33,874 bases of DNA from a virus. Each line of letters begins with the position of its first letter. The first letter of the stretch is position 1. The stretch is from the IMG/VR virus record IMGVR_UViG_3300027971_000010, positions 1 to 33,874 of that record. One strand, 5' to 3'. The notes beneath the pieces are model-generated. The model saw only the letters and a list, made by a program, of their open reading frames with translations, was not told the DNA's origin and made no database searches. Both the position numbers and the translations under genes were made by a program. Positions 6,247 through 14,409 of this stretch are shown piece after piece.

Positions 6247-8491
6247 CGTAATAATATTAAAGTTTGATGACAGCAAGATTCCAGAATTCAAAGAAGTTCG
6301 TGGAAAGCAATTTATTTCATTTGGTGAAGACAATGATTACCCGAATTATTTGGTAAAATTATTTAATAAGTCGGCAAAACACAATGCCATAATAAACAAT
6401 AAAGTCACGTATATTTTCGGCGAAGGTTTCTATTGTAAAGTAGATGATCCAATTGCGGACAGATTTATTTTTAAAGTAAATAGTGCAAATGAAAGTTTGA
6501 ATGACATTGCAAAAAAATGTGCAATTGACATTGAAATTTTTGGTGGTTTTTACTTGAATATTATTCCAAACAGAATTGGTGAAATTGCTGAAATATACCA
6601 TCTTGATTTTAATCGTGTTCGTGCAAATGAAGATTGTTCACAATTCTTTTATAAGAATGACTGGGTGTCAAATCGTGACAAACCAAAAGAATATCCTGCA
6701 TTTAATGAAGCGAAAATGGATAAGGCATCTATATTCCAATACAAGGAATACAGACCAGGTTTAAGAACTTATCCTTTGCCAAATTACATTGGTGCAATGA
6801 ACTATGTGGAAAGTGACATGGAAGTGAGCAAACACACACTTACAAATGCAAAAACAGGATTCAGTGCTACAAAATTAATAAACTTTTTTAATGGGGAACC
6901 AGCACCGGAAATGCAACGTGATATTCAGAAACGTCTTGAAAAGAAATTCACCGGTGCTGATGGATCAAAGATAATTGTTTCATTCAATAATGATCCTACA
7001 AAAGCACCAACGGTGATTGATTTGGGATCATCAGATTTGACAAAAGAAGATTTCCAAAAGGTTGATGCATTGATTACTGCAAACTTGATGGCAGGACATC
7101 AGATTACATCACCTGTTTTATTTGGCATAAGTGAACCGGGTAAACTTGGATCACGTAATGAATTGAAAATGGCTTATGACATTTTTAATAATACTTATGC
7201 AAGTTCAAAACAAAGAACACTTGAAAAGGTGTTTAACTACATTGCAAAGTTAAAGGGTATTAAGAATGAATTATTTATTCGTTCTGTTGATCCCGTTGGA
7301 ATTGAATTCACTGATGCATCATTAATTCAAGCAGCACCGAAATCTTGGATTCTTGAAAAGATGGGTGTTGATACTTCAAAGTATTTTGATACAACAGTTG
7401 CAGGTATTTCTACAATTTCACCTGATACAGATGTCAAATCACAGGCGCAAATTATCAGTGACAGCATAAATTCACTCTCACCACTGGTGGCGAACAAAGT
7501 GCTTGAATCAATGACTGCAGATGAAATCAGATCACTTGCAGGTCTTGCACCAAATCCATTGGTTAAGACACAAACAGAACAGACAACAGCAACTGCAGTT
7601 GCAACAACACCGGTTGTTGCACCTGATACAATGAAAGATGAATCTTCCATCAATAGTGTACTTACAAACTTAACAGGCAGACAATTACAGCAGATAAATA
7701 GGATTGTAAGGCAATACACAAAAGGTCAATTGACAATGGACCAGGCATCGCACATGTTAAAATCGGGATTTGGTTTCAAAGATGAAGATGTGAAAATGTA
7801 TCTTGGAACAAATGAAGCACAATTTTCAGAAGATCATAATGAAGTTGATGTGGCAAACATGCTGATTGAGAACGGTGAATTGCGTGAAAAATTCCATTTC
7901 ATTTATACGAATGAAGCAAAGTTTACATCAGATGCAGAAGTGAAATCATATGAAGATAGTTTTTATAAAAAAGAAGTATTTAGATTATCTGCAAATGTCA
8001 CTGATCTTGAAGCAAACATCTTGAAGATGATTCAAAAGAATCCAAATGTTCAAGTAAAGGATATTGCAATTGCCAACGATATTGAAGAAAGTTATGCATC
8101 AGAAGTTGTAACAAAATTAGAAACAGATGGTTACATTGCCAGTACAGAAACAACAGGCATTGGTGATGTATTAGTGACACGTAAATTGACAAGAAGTTTG
8201 ACATCAATACTTGGTGACATATCAACAAAGTTGCCTGAAATTCTTGTTCGTTATTCTTATGAAGTAAGACCAGGTGTTGGTCCTAAAATAATAAAAGGAA
8301 CACGTCCATTCTGCAGGGAAATGTTGGCAAAGGACCGTTTATTTTCACGTGTACAAATTGAAAACATTTCACAAAAACTTGGTTATTCATTATGGGACAG
8401 AAAGGGCGGATTTTGGAACCGTGGAAAGGGCAAAGGAATTTCTGCTGAATGCAGGCATATGTGGAAAACAAACATAGTAATAAAAAAGTAA
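6236..8491 (+). CDS. Portal protein with winged-helix-like insert and MuF-like C-terminus
   Basis: This 751-residue protein forms the DNA entry vertex. Residues about 1-440 are portal-like: the opening FGEDNDYPNYLVKLF with a following SAKHNAIINNKVTYIFGEGF is typical of Bacteroidota phage portals, and SEPGKLGSRNEL (about residue 297) is typical of the wing region. After a T/A/V-rich linker (about 440-465) comes a helical domain, then about residues 585-635 have the alternation of a winged helix-turn-helix. Residues about 672-751 contain a run of basic and aromatic residues with RPFCREML, GGFWNRG and a final CRHMW, like the end of Mu gpF-type head morphogenesis proteins. The ATG at 6236 is chosen over an in-frame one at 6173 because it gives an 11-base overlap and drops an atypical Q/H-rich leader. 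Confidence 0.82.
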   Translation: MQDNVIILKFDDSKIPEFKEVRGKQFISFGEDNDYPNYLVKLFNKSAKHNAIINNKVTYIFGEGFYCKVDDPIADRFIFKVNSANESLNDIAKKCAIDIEIFGGFYLNIIPNRIGEIAEIYHLDFNRVRANEDCSQFFYKNDWVSNRDKPKEYPAFNEAKMDKASIFQYKEYRPGLRTYPLPNYIGAMNYVESDMEVSKHTLTNAKTGFSATKLINFFNGEPAPEMQRDIQKRLEKKFTGADGSKIIVSFNNDPTKAPTVIDLGSSDLTKEDFQKVDALITANLMAGHQITSPVLFGISEPGKLGSRNELKMAYDIFNNTYASSKQRTLEKVFNYIAKLKGIKNELFIRSVDPVGIEFTDASLIQAAPKSWILEKMGVDTSKYFDTTVAGISTISPDTDVKSQAQIISDSINSLSPLVANKVLESMTADEIRSLAGLAPNPLVKTQTEQTTATAVATTPVVAPDTMKDESSINSVLTNLTGRQLQQINRIVRQYTKGQLTMDQASHMLKSGFGFKDEDVKMYLGTNEAQFSEDHNEVDVANMLIENGELREKFHFIYTNEAKFTSDAEVKSYEDSFYKKEVFRLSANVTDLEANILKMIQKNPNVQVKDIAIANDIEESYASEVVTKLETDGYIASTETTGIGDVLVTRKLTRSLTSILGDISTKLPEILVRYSYEVRPGVGPKIIKGTRPFCREMLAKDRLFSRVQIENISQKLGYSLWDRKGGFWNRGKGKGISAECRHMWKTNIVIKK

Positions 8492-8495
8492 AGCA

Positions 8496-9080
8496 ATGAG
8501 TAAAAATATATTAATGATCAGTGTTCAAATGTTAAAAGACAGAACTGCTGTTCATGACAACATAGATGAAAAACTAATCTTTCCGGAAATCAAAGCAGCA
8601 CAGGACATGTTCATTTTGCCTTTGTGTGGATCAGCATTGTTTAACAAGTTATTGACGGACATCAATGCAAATACACTTGCAGGCAATTACAAAGTTCTTG
8701 TTGATGATTACATCATTGATACACTTGCAAACTATGTGATCAGCGAATTGCCTTTGGGTTTGACTTATCAGTTTTGGAATAAAGGGGTTGCACAAAAGAC
8801 AACAGACAGTTCAATTGCACCATCAATGACTGATTTGTTTTCGGTTGCATCAAAGTACAAAAGAAGGGCAGAAGAATATGCACAAAGAATGCGTTTGTAT
8901 TTACGTGAAAATGCACCTATAATGTTTCCTGAATACATTAATCCAGGATCAGGTGTTGACACTGTTATTCCTGAAAGACAAGGATTTAGCAATCCAATTT
9001 ACTTGGGTGATGTATCACCATACAAAAGTGAGTATAAAACATACGAAGAAAAATATCAAAGCAATTTGCCACGTTTCTAA
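8496..9080 (+). CDS. Putative head completion/connector protein
   Basis: This 194-residue protein is mainly helical and follows the portal by 4 bases. Its N-terminal part (LKDRTAVHDNIDEKLIFPEIKAAQ, described by position 14-37, followed by ILPLCGSALFNKLL) looks like a conserved structural protein that occurs next to portal genes in Bacteroidota phages. The middle is a helix bundle and the C-terminus is an extended P/Y-rich tail. Position and helical content match adaptor proteins that sit below the portal. No enzyme motif is present. The family assignment is from memory of similar gene orders, so the exact role is an inference. Confidence 0.55.
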   Translation: MSKNILMISVQMLKDRTAVHDNIDEKLIFPEIKAAQDMFILPLCGSALFNKLLTDINANTLAGNYKVLVDDYIIDTLANYVISELPLGLTYQFWNKGVAQKTTDSSIAPSMTDLFSVASKYKRRAEEYAQRMRLYLRENAPIMFPEYINPGSGVDTVIPERQGFSNPIYLGDVSPYKSEYKTYEEKYQSNLPRF

Positions 9081-9083
9081 ATT

Positions 9084-9212
9084 ATGGGAAAAAATATAAA
9101 TAAAACAAACGAAGAAAAGTTAAAAGTTTTCTTACAGAAACAAAAGAAAAATGACACTAAATCAAGTAGTAAAAAAACTGGAACAACTTGCCTTAAGTCA
9201 TCAACAAATTAA
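9084..9212 (+). CDS. Possible 42-residue lysine-rich peptide
   Basis: A short frame (ATG 9084, TAA 9210-9212) fills the gap after the connector gene and overlaps the next gene by 62 bases in another frame. The product is very rich in K, N, T and S, with no hydrophobic segment. The gap before the ATG at 9151 is otherwise unusually long for this genome, which is the only real support. The overlapping part may simply be a shadow of the next gene. Confidence 0.25.
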   Translation: MGKNINKTNEEKLKVFLQKQKKNDTKSSSKKTGTTCLKSSTN

Positions 9213-9882
9213 CTATTTCTTTTTTGGTGAAATTGTTGAATGGCTTACAAATGGTGATTTACGTTATCCTTGTTGTTTCGTTGAGATAAACAAGTCGGAA
9301 ATAAATAAAGATGACAAGCAAACCAAATTCAACTTTGACATTTGGTTTCTTGATCTGCAGGATATTACAACAAATACAGATGCAAATCAAGTTGATTTGA
9401 TGTCTGATTTGACAAGTATTGCAGAAGATTTCCTTGCAATGTTAAACTATTCAGGTTATCAAGATGTGTGGACCATTACAACAAATTATGATCTTGAATA
9501 CTTTCGTGAAAAGTTTGAAGATTTAACCGTTGCTGTACGTACAAATGTGACAATAGGTGTTGATTATTTATCAGACAGATGTGCTGTTCCTGCAGATGAT
9601 GTAGTGTTTGAACCGGGATCACCATTTGAAACAATCACATTTAATCAGGATTCGGTGTTGAAATATGTGTATGTAGGAACAGCAAGTGAAACAACAACAA
9701 AGATTATTCCTGAATTGATTAATAAAACTTTGCTGCTTGTTTTTGTAGGACAGAATTTGTCCACACCATCAGGTTTGCCAGTTCCATCAATGCAAGAATA
9801 TTATTTTAATGCAGCAACAGGATCATTGACATTGCCATTAGAATTGCAGGAATTTCAAAAATTACAAATACTATACAGATAA
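9151..9882 (+). CDS. Putative tail completion/terminator protein
   Basis: This 243-residue protein starts with a helix (VVKKLEQLALSHQQINYFFF, residues 6-25) followed by strands with YPCCFVE (about 39-45), a pattern seen in a neck or tail-terminator-like protein of Bacteroidota phages. The middle has a strand-helix-strand layout like HK97 gpU/gp10-type joining proteins. The C-terminal 80 residues form an additional beta domain. It lies between the connector and tail fibre genes. No catalytic motif is visible. Assignment to the neck or tail end is an inference from position and secondary-structure pattern. Confidence 0.5.
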   Translation: MTLNQVVKKLEQLALSHQQINYFFFGEIVEWLTNGDLRYPCCFVEINKSEINKDDKQTKFNFDIWFLDLQDITTNTDANQVDLMSDLTSIAEDFLAMLNYSGYQDVWTITTNYDLEYFREKFEDLTVAVRTNVTIGVDYLSDRCAVPADDVVFEPGSPFETITFNQDSVLKYVYVGTASETTTKIIPELINKTLLLVFVGQNLSTPSGLPVPSMQEYYFNAATGSLTLPLELQEFQKLQILYR

Positions 9883-9883
9883 T

Positions 9884-12007
9884 ATGAAGCAATTAATTAC
9901 AATTTTACTTTGTTTATTTACTTTGTTTGCAGAAGCACAGGTGAACACGAATGACACAAACAAGTATTTCAAATCTTATGACTATGGTTTCAGTTATAAA
10001 AGATTACAGGCACGTGAAGCATTTATAATGCCTACAGATACGGTTATTAATAAACTTGGTGCTGTATCACTTAACGGAAATATTTATTTAGGTAATGGTG
10101 TTAAATGGACATCAATCGGTGGCGGAACAACAATTGACACAACATCACTTAGCAACAGAATCAACCAACGCATTGATTCATTAAGACGCAGAAGCGACAG
10201 TGTTTTTGCACGTAAAAATGGAGTGTTTGTATTTCAATACAAAGATAGTATTGGCGGAACAACAATAGATACAACAAGTTTAAGCAACAGAATAAATTTA
10301 AAAATTGATTCGTTAAAACGTAGCAATGATAGTGTTTATGCTTATAAAAATGGAACAAGAGTTTTTCAGTTTAAAGATAGTGTTGGCGGTGGTGGTGGAG
10401 ATTTTTGGAAAACAAGTGGGACAACTGATTTAACTAATAATGTAACAATTAGAAGTGATAATAAAATAAATTTTAATGGAATAGATGGAGAGACAAGAGC
10501 ATTTAATGTAAATGCTGATAGCATAGCTTTTACAACAACAAACAATTCTAATTATATTTATTTTACTGGATTAAATTATACAACTGACACAACAACATAC
10601 AAACCATTAGCAATTGATAATACTGGAAAATTAGCACCATTAGAATCTTGGGTAAGTGGTGGGGGTGGTCCTGCTATTGATACAACAAATCAATTTGTTA
10701 AAAGATTAACACGAACACCAGGCAAAGATTCAATAATTTATTTTGTAGGTGCAAATCGGTTTGCAATCAAAGACAGTGTTGGAACTAATCCTGCACCTGT
10801 TGGATATTATGGTTCGTTTTCAGATAGTACAACACAAACTGCGGCATTGATAAACACTGCTTATGGTGTAAAATTAGGAGTAACTGATTTATCAAATGGA
10901 GTAACAATTGCAAATAATACAAGAATAAAAATTGCAAACGCTGGAATTTACAACATACAATTTTCTTTGCAACTTGAAAAATCGGGTGGCAGTGGCAATA
11001 TGATTGCAGATATTTGGTTAAGAAAAAACGGTGTTAATTTAAACGGCACAACAGGGAAGGTTGTATTGACAGGTAGTGCAAATGCATCGCCTGTTATAGC
11101 AGCATGGAATTATGTTATTGCAGTTAGTAGTAATGATTCTTTGGAGTTGATGTGGGCAACAAGCAATGACAATGTTGTTATAAAAGCAACTGCTGCTACA
11201 TCCCCACACCCTTCAATTCCATCTGCAATTTTAACTGTTACACAACAAAGTGGAATAATGGCAGGAACAGGAGTAAGTCCATTAGATACAGCAAATATGC
11301 TTAGTCCATACATACGTACAAACGTTGCAAATGCATCAATTGCAACTAAGGTAAACATCAGTGATACAGCAAATATGCTTACAAATTATGCTCGTACTAA
11401 TACTGTAAATGCATCAATTGCAACTAAGGTAAATATTACAGATGCAAATCAAACTATTTCTGCATTTCAATATTTAGGCAGTTCAATAAAGTTTTTTCCT
11501 ATAGGTGTTAATTCATTTATTCAAGCAACAACTAACTTGCAATTTATTAATACTAGAATATTTCTAACAGCTATTTATGTACCAACAACAACAACTGTTA
11601 CAGGTGTAAAATGGATTACAGGTAGTGCTGGTACTGCTTATGTTGGTAATGCTAATTATAACGGTATTGCATTGTATAGTTATAATGTTGGTACAGGGTT
11701 ATGTACTAGAATTGATTCTACTGCATCTGATGCAAACACTTGGACAACAGCAGGTTTTAATTCGAAAGCATTTGTAACAACTGCATCATTATCTCAAGGA
11801 GTTTATTATTTGGCAGCAATATGTAATGGTACTGCAACAACCTTTCCATCTATTGTGCAAACAGTTCAACAATCAGCAAATACAACTTATGATTTTACAT
11901 CTCCTGCAAAATTAACAGGTAATTCAAATGGTACAGTTTCACCAGCATCATTTAATCTATCAACAGTAACAGTAACAACAAATACACCAGTAATCGCATT
12001 ATATTAA
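9884..12007 (+). CDS. Tail fibre / receptor-binding protein with N-terminal signal peptide
   Basis: This 707-residue protein begins with a clear signal-peptide-like sequence (K3, hydrophobic core, A-E-A|Q near residue 19). Then come two 44-residue repeats (residues about 80-167) with heptad-like RIDSL/DSVF segments, a glycine-rich hinge, a beta region, a C1q/TNF-like beta-sandwich (about residues 310-456, ending SAILTVTQQ), two 26-residue helical repeats (about 468-519), and a beta-rich C-terminal domain (about 530-707) ending in VIALY, the probable receptor-binding tip. Such multi-domain layouts are typical of fibres. A signal peptide on a virion protein is odd. Codon use shifts toward T-ending codons after about 10430, unlike the A-ending preference elsewhere, which suggests module exchange. 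Confidence 0.8.
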   Translation: MKQLITILLCLFTLFAEAQVNTNDTNKYFKSYDYGFSYKRLQAREAFIMPTDTVINKLGAVSLNGNIYLGNGVKWTSIGGGTTIDTTSLSNRINQRIDSLRRRSDSVFARKNGVFVFQYKDSIGGTTIDTTSLSNRINLKIDSLKRSNDSVYAYKNGTRVFQFKDSVGGGGGDFWKTSGTTDLTNNVTIRSDNKINFNGIDGETRAFNVNADSIAFTTTNNSNYIYFTGLNYTTDTTTYKPLAIDNTGKLAPLESWVSGGGGPAIDTTNQFVKRLTRTPGKDSIIYFVGANRFAIKDSVGTNPAPVGYYGSFSDSTTQTAALINTAYGVKLGVTDLSNGVTIANNTRIKIANAGIYNIQFSLQLEKSGGSGNMIADIWLRKNGVNLNGTTGKVVLTGSANASPVIAAWNYVIAVSSNDSLELMWATSNDNVVIKATAATSPHPSIPSAILTVTQQSGIMAGTGVSPLDTANMLSPYIRTNVANASIATKVNISDTANMLTNYARTNTVNASIATKVNITDANQTISAFQYLGSSIKFFPIGVNSFIQATTNLQFINTRIFLTAIYVPTTTTVTGVKWITGSAGTAYVGNANYNGIALYSYNVGTGLCTRIDSTASDANTWTTAGFNSKAFVTTASLSQGVYYLAAICNGTATTFPSIVQTVQQSANTTYDFTSPAKLTGNSNGTVSPASFNLSTVTVTTNTPVIALY
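10121..10384 (+). repeat. 132-bp tandem repeat (two copies) in the fibre gene
   Basis: The copies start at 10121 and 10253, exactly 132 bases (44 codons) apart. The proteins match closely (both open GGTTIDTTSLSNRIN and continue through DSV..F to FQYKDSI or FQFKDSV), while many codons differ synonymously. The duplication is therefore old and held by protein-level selection, probably for a coiled-coil shaft segment. Confidence 0.9.
11285..11440 (+). repeat. 78-bp tandem repeat (two copies) in the fibre gene
   Basis: The copies start at 11285 and 11363, 78 bases (26 codons) apart, and encode DTANML...NASIATKVNI units. A 22-base block around the NASIATK codons is nearly identical in both copies, so this duplication looks younger than the 132-bp one. 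It probably sets shaft length before the C-terminal tip. Confidence 0.88.
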
Positions 12008-12012
12008 TAATT

Positions 12013-12294
12013 ATGACAAACACAAGAAACATAACACCAATATCTGCATGGACTGCATCAGGTCAACAAACTGTAACAATGTTTAGCATTACAGATTTCT
12101 ATAATTATGGTTTTTTGCCATTTTGCGAGGGAACAGTTACCTATCGTTTATTTAACACTCAAAGTGAATCAGCAGAAGAATTAATTGTTGGAAGCTTGCA
12201 AATACCATCTGAAATAGTACAACAATGGGGTGCAGATGATGCAATTATATTTACTTATGTTGCTCAAAAATTAGGTTTCACAATTATAAATTAA
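12013..12294 (+). CDS. Conserved-looking small protein after the tail fibre
   Basis: This 93-residue soluble protein has mixed helix and strand and no signal peptide. It lies 5 bases after the fibre gene and 4 bases before a membrane protein gene. The central segment (EELIVGSLQIPSEIVQQWGADD, residues about 56-77) looks like a folded core. Small genes directly after a fibre often encode fibre assembly factors or minor tail proteins, but nothing in the sequence proves that here. I do not recognise a family. Confidence 0.6.
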   Translation: MTNTRNITPISAWTASGQQTVTMFSITDFYNYGFLPFCEGTVTYRLFNTQSESAEELIVGSLQIPSEIVQQWGADDAIIFTYVAQKLGFTIIN

Positions 12295-12298
12295 AACA

Positions 12299-12511
12299 AT
12301 GGACAACGCACAATTGACAAATGTATTGATGACAGCAATCTTTGCACTGGTTGCATTTGTAAGCAATATGTTTCTTAAAAAAATTGATCGATTTGAAAAA
12401 AAAATTGAACAGATATTGTTGTCTGATGTAGCCATTAATAAAGACATTGAAGTTATAAAAGACGATATTGTTGATCACGAAGTAAGAATCACCAATTTAG
12501 AAACCAAATAA
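12299..12511 (+). CDS. Small membrane protein with coiled coil, holin-like candidate
   Basis: This 70-residue protein has one hydrophobic segment (about residues 6-26, VLMTAIFALVAFVSNMFL), then an amphipathic, charged helix (about 28-70) with heptads of I, V and L. A single membrane span plus cytoplasmic coiled coil fits small class III holins or a holin partner. It starts the lysis region, 4 bases after the preceding gene, and is followed 10 bases later by a second membrane protein. Which of the two is the holin cannot be decided from sequence alone. Confidence 0.6.
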   Translation: MDNAQLTNVLMTAIFALVAFVSNMFLKKIDRFEKKIEQILLSDVAINKDIEVIKDDIVDHEVRITNLETK

Positions 12512-12521
12512 ACAAACAAAT

Positions 12522-12746
12522 ATGAACAGTACATTTTTAAATCTTAACACAACGGACTTTTTAAAAGGTCTTATTATGGCAGTATTGTCAACAGTAATTA
12601 CAATTGTTTATCAAACAGTTGAAGCAGGATCACTTGTATTTGATTGGAAGTCAATCGGCACAATGGCATTAACAACAGCACTTGCTTACATAATGAAGAA
12701 TTTGTTTACTAATTCAGCAGGTAAATTCTTTGGCAAAGAGAAGTGA
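12522..12746 (+). CDS. Putative holin (two transmembrane segments)
   Basis: This 74-residue protein has two hydrophobic helices: about residues 15-31 (LIMAVLSTVITIVYQTV) and about 46-62 (IGTMALTTALAYIMKNL), joined by a short acidic loop, and a basic C-terminus. This is the shape of class II holins. It lies in the cluster with a u-spanin-like lipoprotein and a lysozyme. Its last 17 bases overlap the TTG start of the phosphoesterase gene. Confidence 0.65.
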   Translation: MNSTFLNLNTTDFLKGLIMAVLSTVITIVYQTVEAGSLVFDWKSIGTMALTTALAYIMKNLFTNSAGKFFGKEK

Positions 12747-13728
12747 TATTGCTAGAGAATACAGGAAAAAATATCCTGATTATCCAACTTTAAAGTTGGC
12801 AAGGATAATGTATGTCGAAAATAAATTAAGCTTTACAAATGTTGAAGATAGCAGAAGTGCATTAAGGTATATTGAAGGTAAAAATGGTATTCGTTTGAGA
12901 AAATATGTAAATAAATCAGATTTTTTTATGAAAGAAAATAGACCAAAAAATCCTTACAATTTACCTGAATCTTATGAAGAACAACGTGAACCTTATATTT
13001 TGCCTGTACATTGCAACAATATTCTTCTTATTAGTGATCTCCATATTCCTTACCACAACATATCTGCGGTCACTATAGCATTAGATTATGGCAAAGCACA
13101 AAAAGTAAATACCATTTTTATCAATGGTGATTTAATCGACATGCACCAGGTGTCACGTTTCGAACACGATGTAAAGAAAAGAAGTATTAAGCAAGAATTT
13201 GATGCGACAAAAGAATTCTTAAAACAACTTAGAAAAGCATTTCCAAAGGCAACAATCTATTGGCTTAAAGGTAACCATTGCGTACGATGGGAAAAATTCT
13301 TGCATTCAAAAGTTCGTGAAATTTGGGACGATGATTATTTTTATCTTGAAGAACGTTTACAACTTAACCAGGTTAAAGTGACAATACTTGATGACAAAGT
13401 TCTTGTAAAAGCAGGGAAGTTGTCAATCACACATGGGCATCATATTTTCAAAGGAGTTTTCACACCTGTGAATCCATCACGTGGCGCATTCTTAAGGGCA
13501 AAACAATCGTTAATTGTCGGACATCTGCACAGACCGTCACATCACCCTGAAACGGATTTGGACGGCAATATTATCAGTTGCTGGTCCACAGGTTGTTTGT
13601 GTGAATTAAGGGCAGATTATTCACCATTGGTTGGTAACACAATGCATGGGTTTGCTCACATAGAAATTGAAAAGAATGGTGATTACACAGTTAAAAATTA
13701 TTCAATCATAAACGGCAAATTATGTTAG
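12730..13728 (+). CDS. Calcineurin-like metallophosphoesterase
   Basis: This 332-residue protein contains the full two-metal phosphoesterase signature: D103-x-H105 (SDLHIP), G-D134 (NGDL), G-N182-H183 (KGNHCVRW), H235 in THGHH and G-H265-L-H267. The N-terminal 95 residues are basic and helical (KYPDYPTLKLARIMYVEN, about residues 14-31), perhaps a DNA- or RNA-binding add-on. The start is TTG at 12730, overlapping the holin gene by 17 bases; the region from this TTG on looks coding and no better ATG exists before about 12809. The substrate is unknown: phosphomonoesters, cyclic nucleotides or nucleic acid ends are all possible. Its location inside the lysis cluster is unusual and unexplained. 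Confidence 0.88.
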   Translation: MAKRSDIAREYRKKYPDYPTLKLARIMYVENKLSFTNVEDSRSALRYIEGKNGIRLRKYVNKSDFFMKENRPKNPYNLPESYEEQREPYILPVHCNNILLISDLHIPYHNISAVTIALDYGKAQKVNTIFINGDLIDMHQVSRFEHDVKKRSIKQEFDATKEFLKQLRKAFPKATIYWLKGNHCVRWEKFLHSKVREIWDDDYFYLEERLQLNQVKVTILDDKVLVKAGKLSITHGHHIFKGVFTPVNPSRGAFLRAKQSLIVGHLHRPSHHPETDLDGNIISCWSTGCLCELRADYSPLVGNTMHGFAHIEIEKNGDYTVKNYSIINGKLC

Positions 13729-13961
13729 ATGAAGAAGTTGAATTTGAATATTTTGACAGAAGCGGTGAATACATTGCAGCAGCATTCAATTCACTTGGTG
13801 CAATTGATCTACTTGATACCGGGTTAATGAATGAAGATGAACGTGCAATAATTAACACAATAAAATTTCAGGCAATTTCCATAATTAGTGAATCTTTAAA
13901 TAATATCTACAATGAAATATTTGATACCAGTGTTGATGACGGTAATGATCTTGTCTTGTAA
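13722..13961 (+). CDS. Small acidic protein of unknown function
   Basis: This 79-residue, strongly acidic protein starts at an ATG overlapping the phosphoesterase stop by 7 bases and overlaps the next lipoprotein gene by 50 bases. It is mostly helical with no membrane segment or cysteine. The large overlap with the lipoprotein gene could couple their translation. I do not recognise a family. Confidence 0.55.
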   Translation: MLDEEVEFEYFDRSGEYIAAAFNSLGAIDLLDTGLMNEDERAIINTIKFQAISIISESLNNIYNEIFDTSVDDGNDLVL

Positions 13962-14409
13962 TCCGAGCAAGAAACTTGACAAATTAAATGAAAAACACCC
14001 CGAACTTCTTGCCAAATTCTGCAAGGATTCTTTCCCGTGTGTAATATCAAAAGTTGACACAATTACAACTTTTGATACTGTTTACACAGCCATTAAAATA
14101 AATGAATTTGAAGAAATTCCAAAGGACACAATATGGCTTGTAAAAAATAAAACAACACTAATCAATAGACCTGTAATTATCGGTCAAAAATACCCGGTTA
14201 AAACGATTGTGAAGGTGGTTAAAGATTCGGCTGAATTGACCAGTATAAAATTTGATTTAATTAAATGTAATGAAGAAAGTAATAAATATATTACCGAAAA
14301 CAGAAAACTGCAGAACAAAGTAACAGCAAAAAATCGTTGGATAATGTGGCTTATAATAGCACTTTTATGTTCGATATTGTGTAACGTATTACAACTTAAA
14401 AAATTATGA
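13912..14409 (+). CDS. Unimolecular spanin-like lipoprotein (u-spanin candidate)
   Basis: This 165-residue protein has a lipoprotein signal peptide with lipobox I-L-S-C16, a periplasmic middle of helices and strands (residues about 17-138), and a C-terminal transmembrane helix (about 143-160, IMWLIIALLCSILCNVLQL). A lipid anchor at one end and a membrane span at the other is the defining layout of u-spanins such as T1 gp11, which join outer and inner membranes and fuse them at the end of lysis. It lies directly before the lysozyme gene, overlapping it by 4 bases (ATGA). No acidic surface-export signal follows the cysteine (N-P-S-K-K). The role is inferred from topology and neighbours; family similarity to known spanins was not checked. 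Confidence 0.7.
   Translation: MKYLIPVLMTVMILSCNPSKKLDKLNEKHPELLAKFCKDSFPCVISKVDTITTFDTVYTAIKINEFEEIPKDTIWLVKNKTTLINRPVIIGQKYPVKTIVKVVKDSAELTSIKFDLIKCNEESNKYITENRKLQNKVTAKNRWIMWLIIALLCSILCNVLQLKKL

Noticed and set aside
14050-14085. Fourth copy of the TGACACA promoter-like motif in the spanin-like gene
   Set aside because: TGACACA and ACAACTTTTGATA resemble copy C, but the spacing is 13 instead of 14 and the second box reads ATACTGTT; it lies inside coding sequence.
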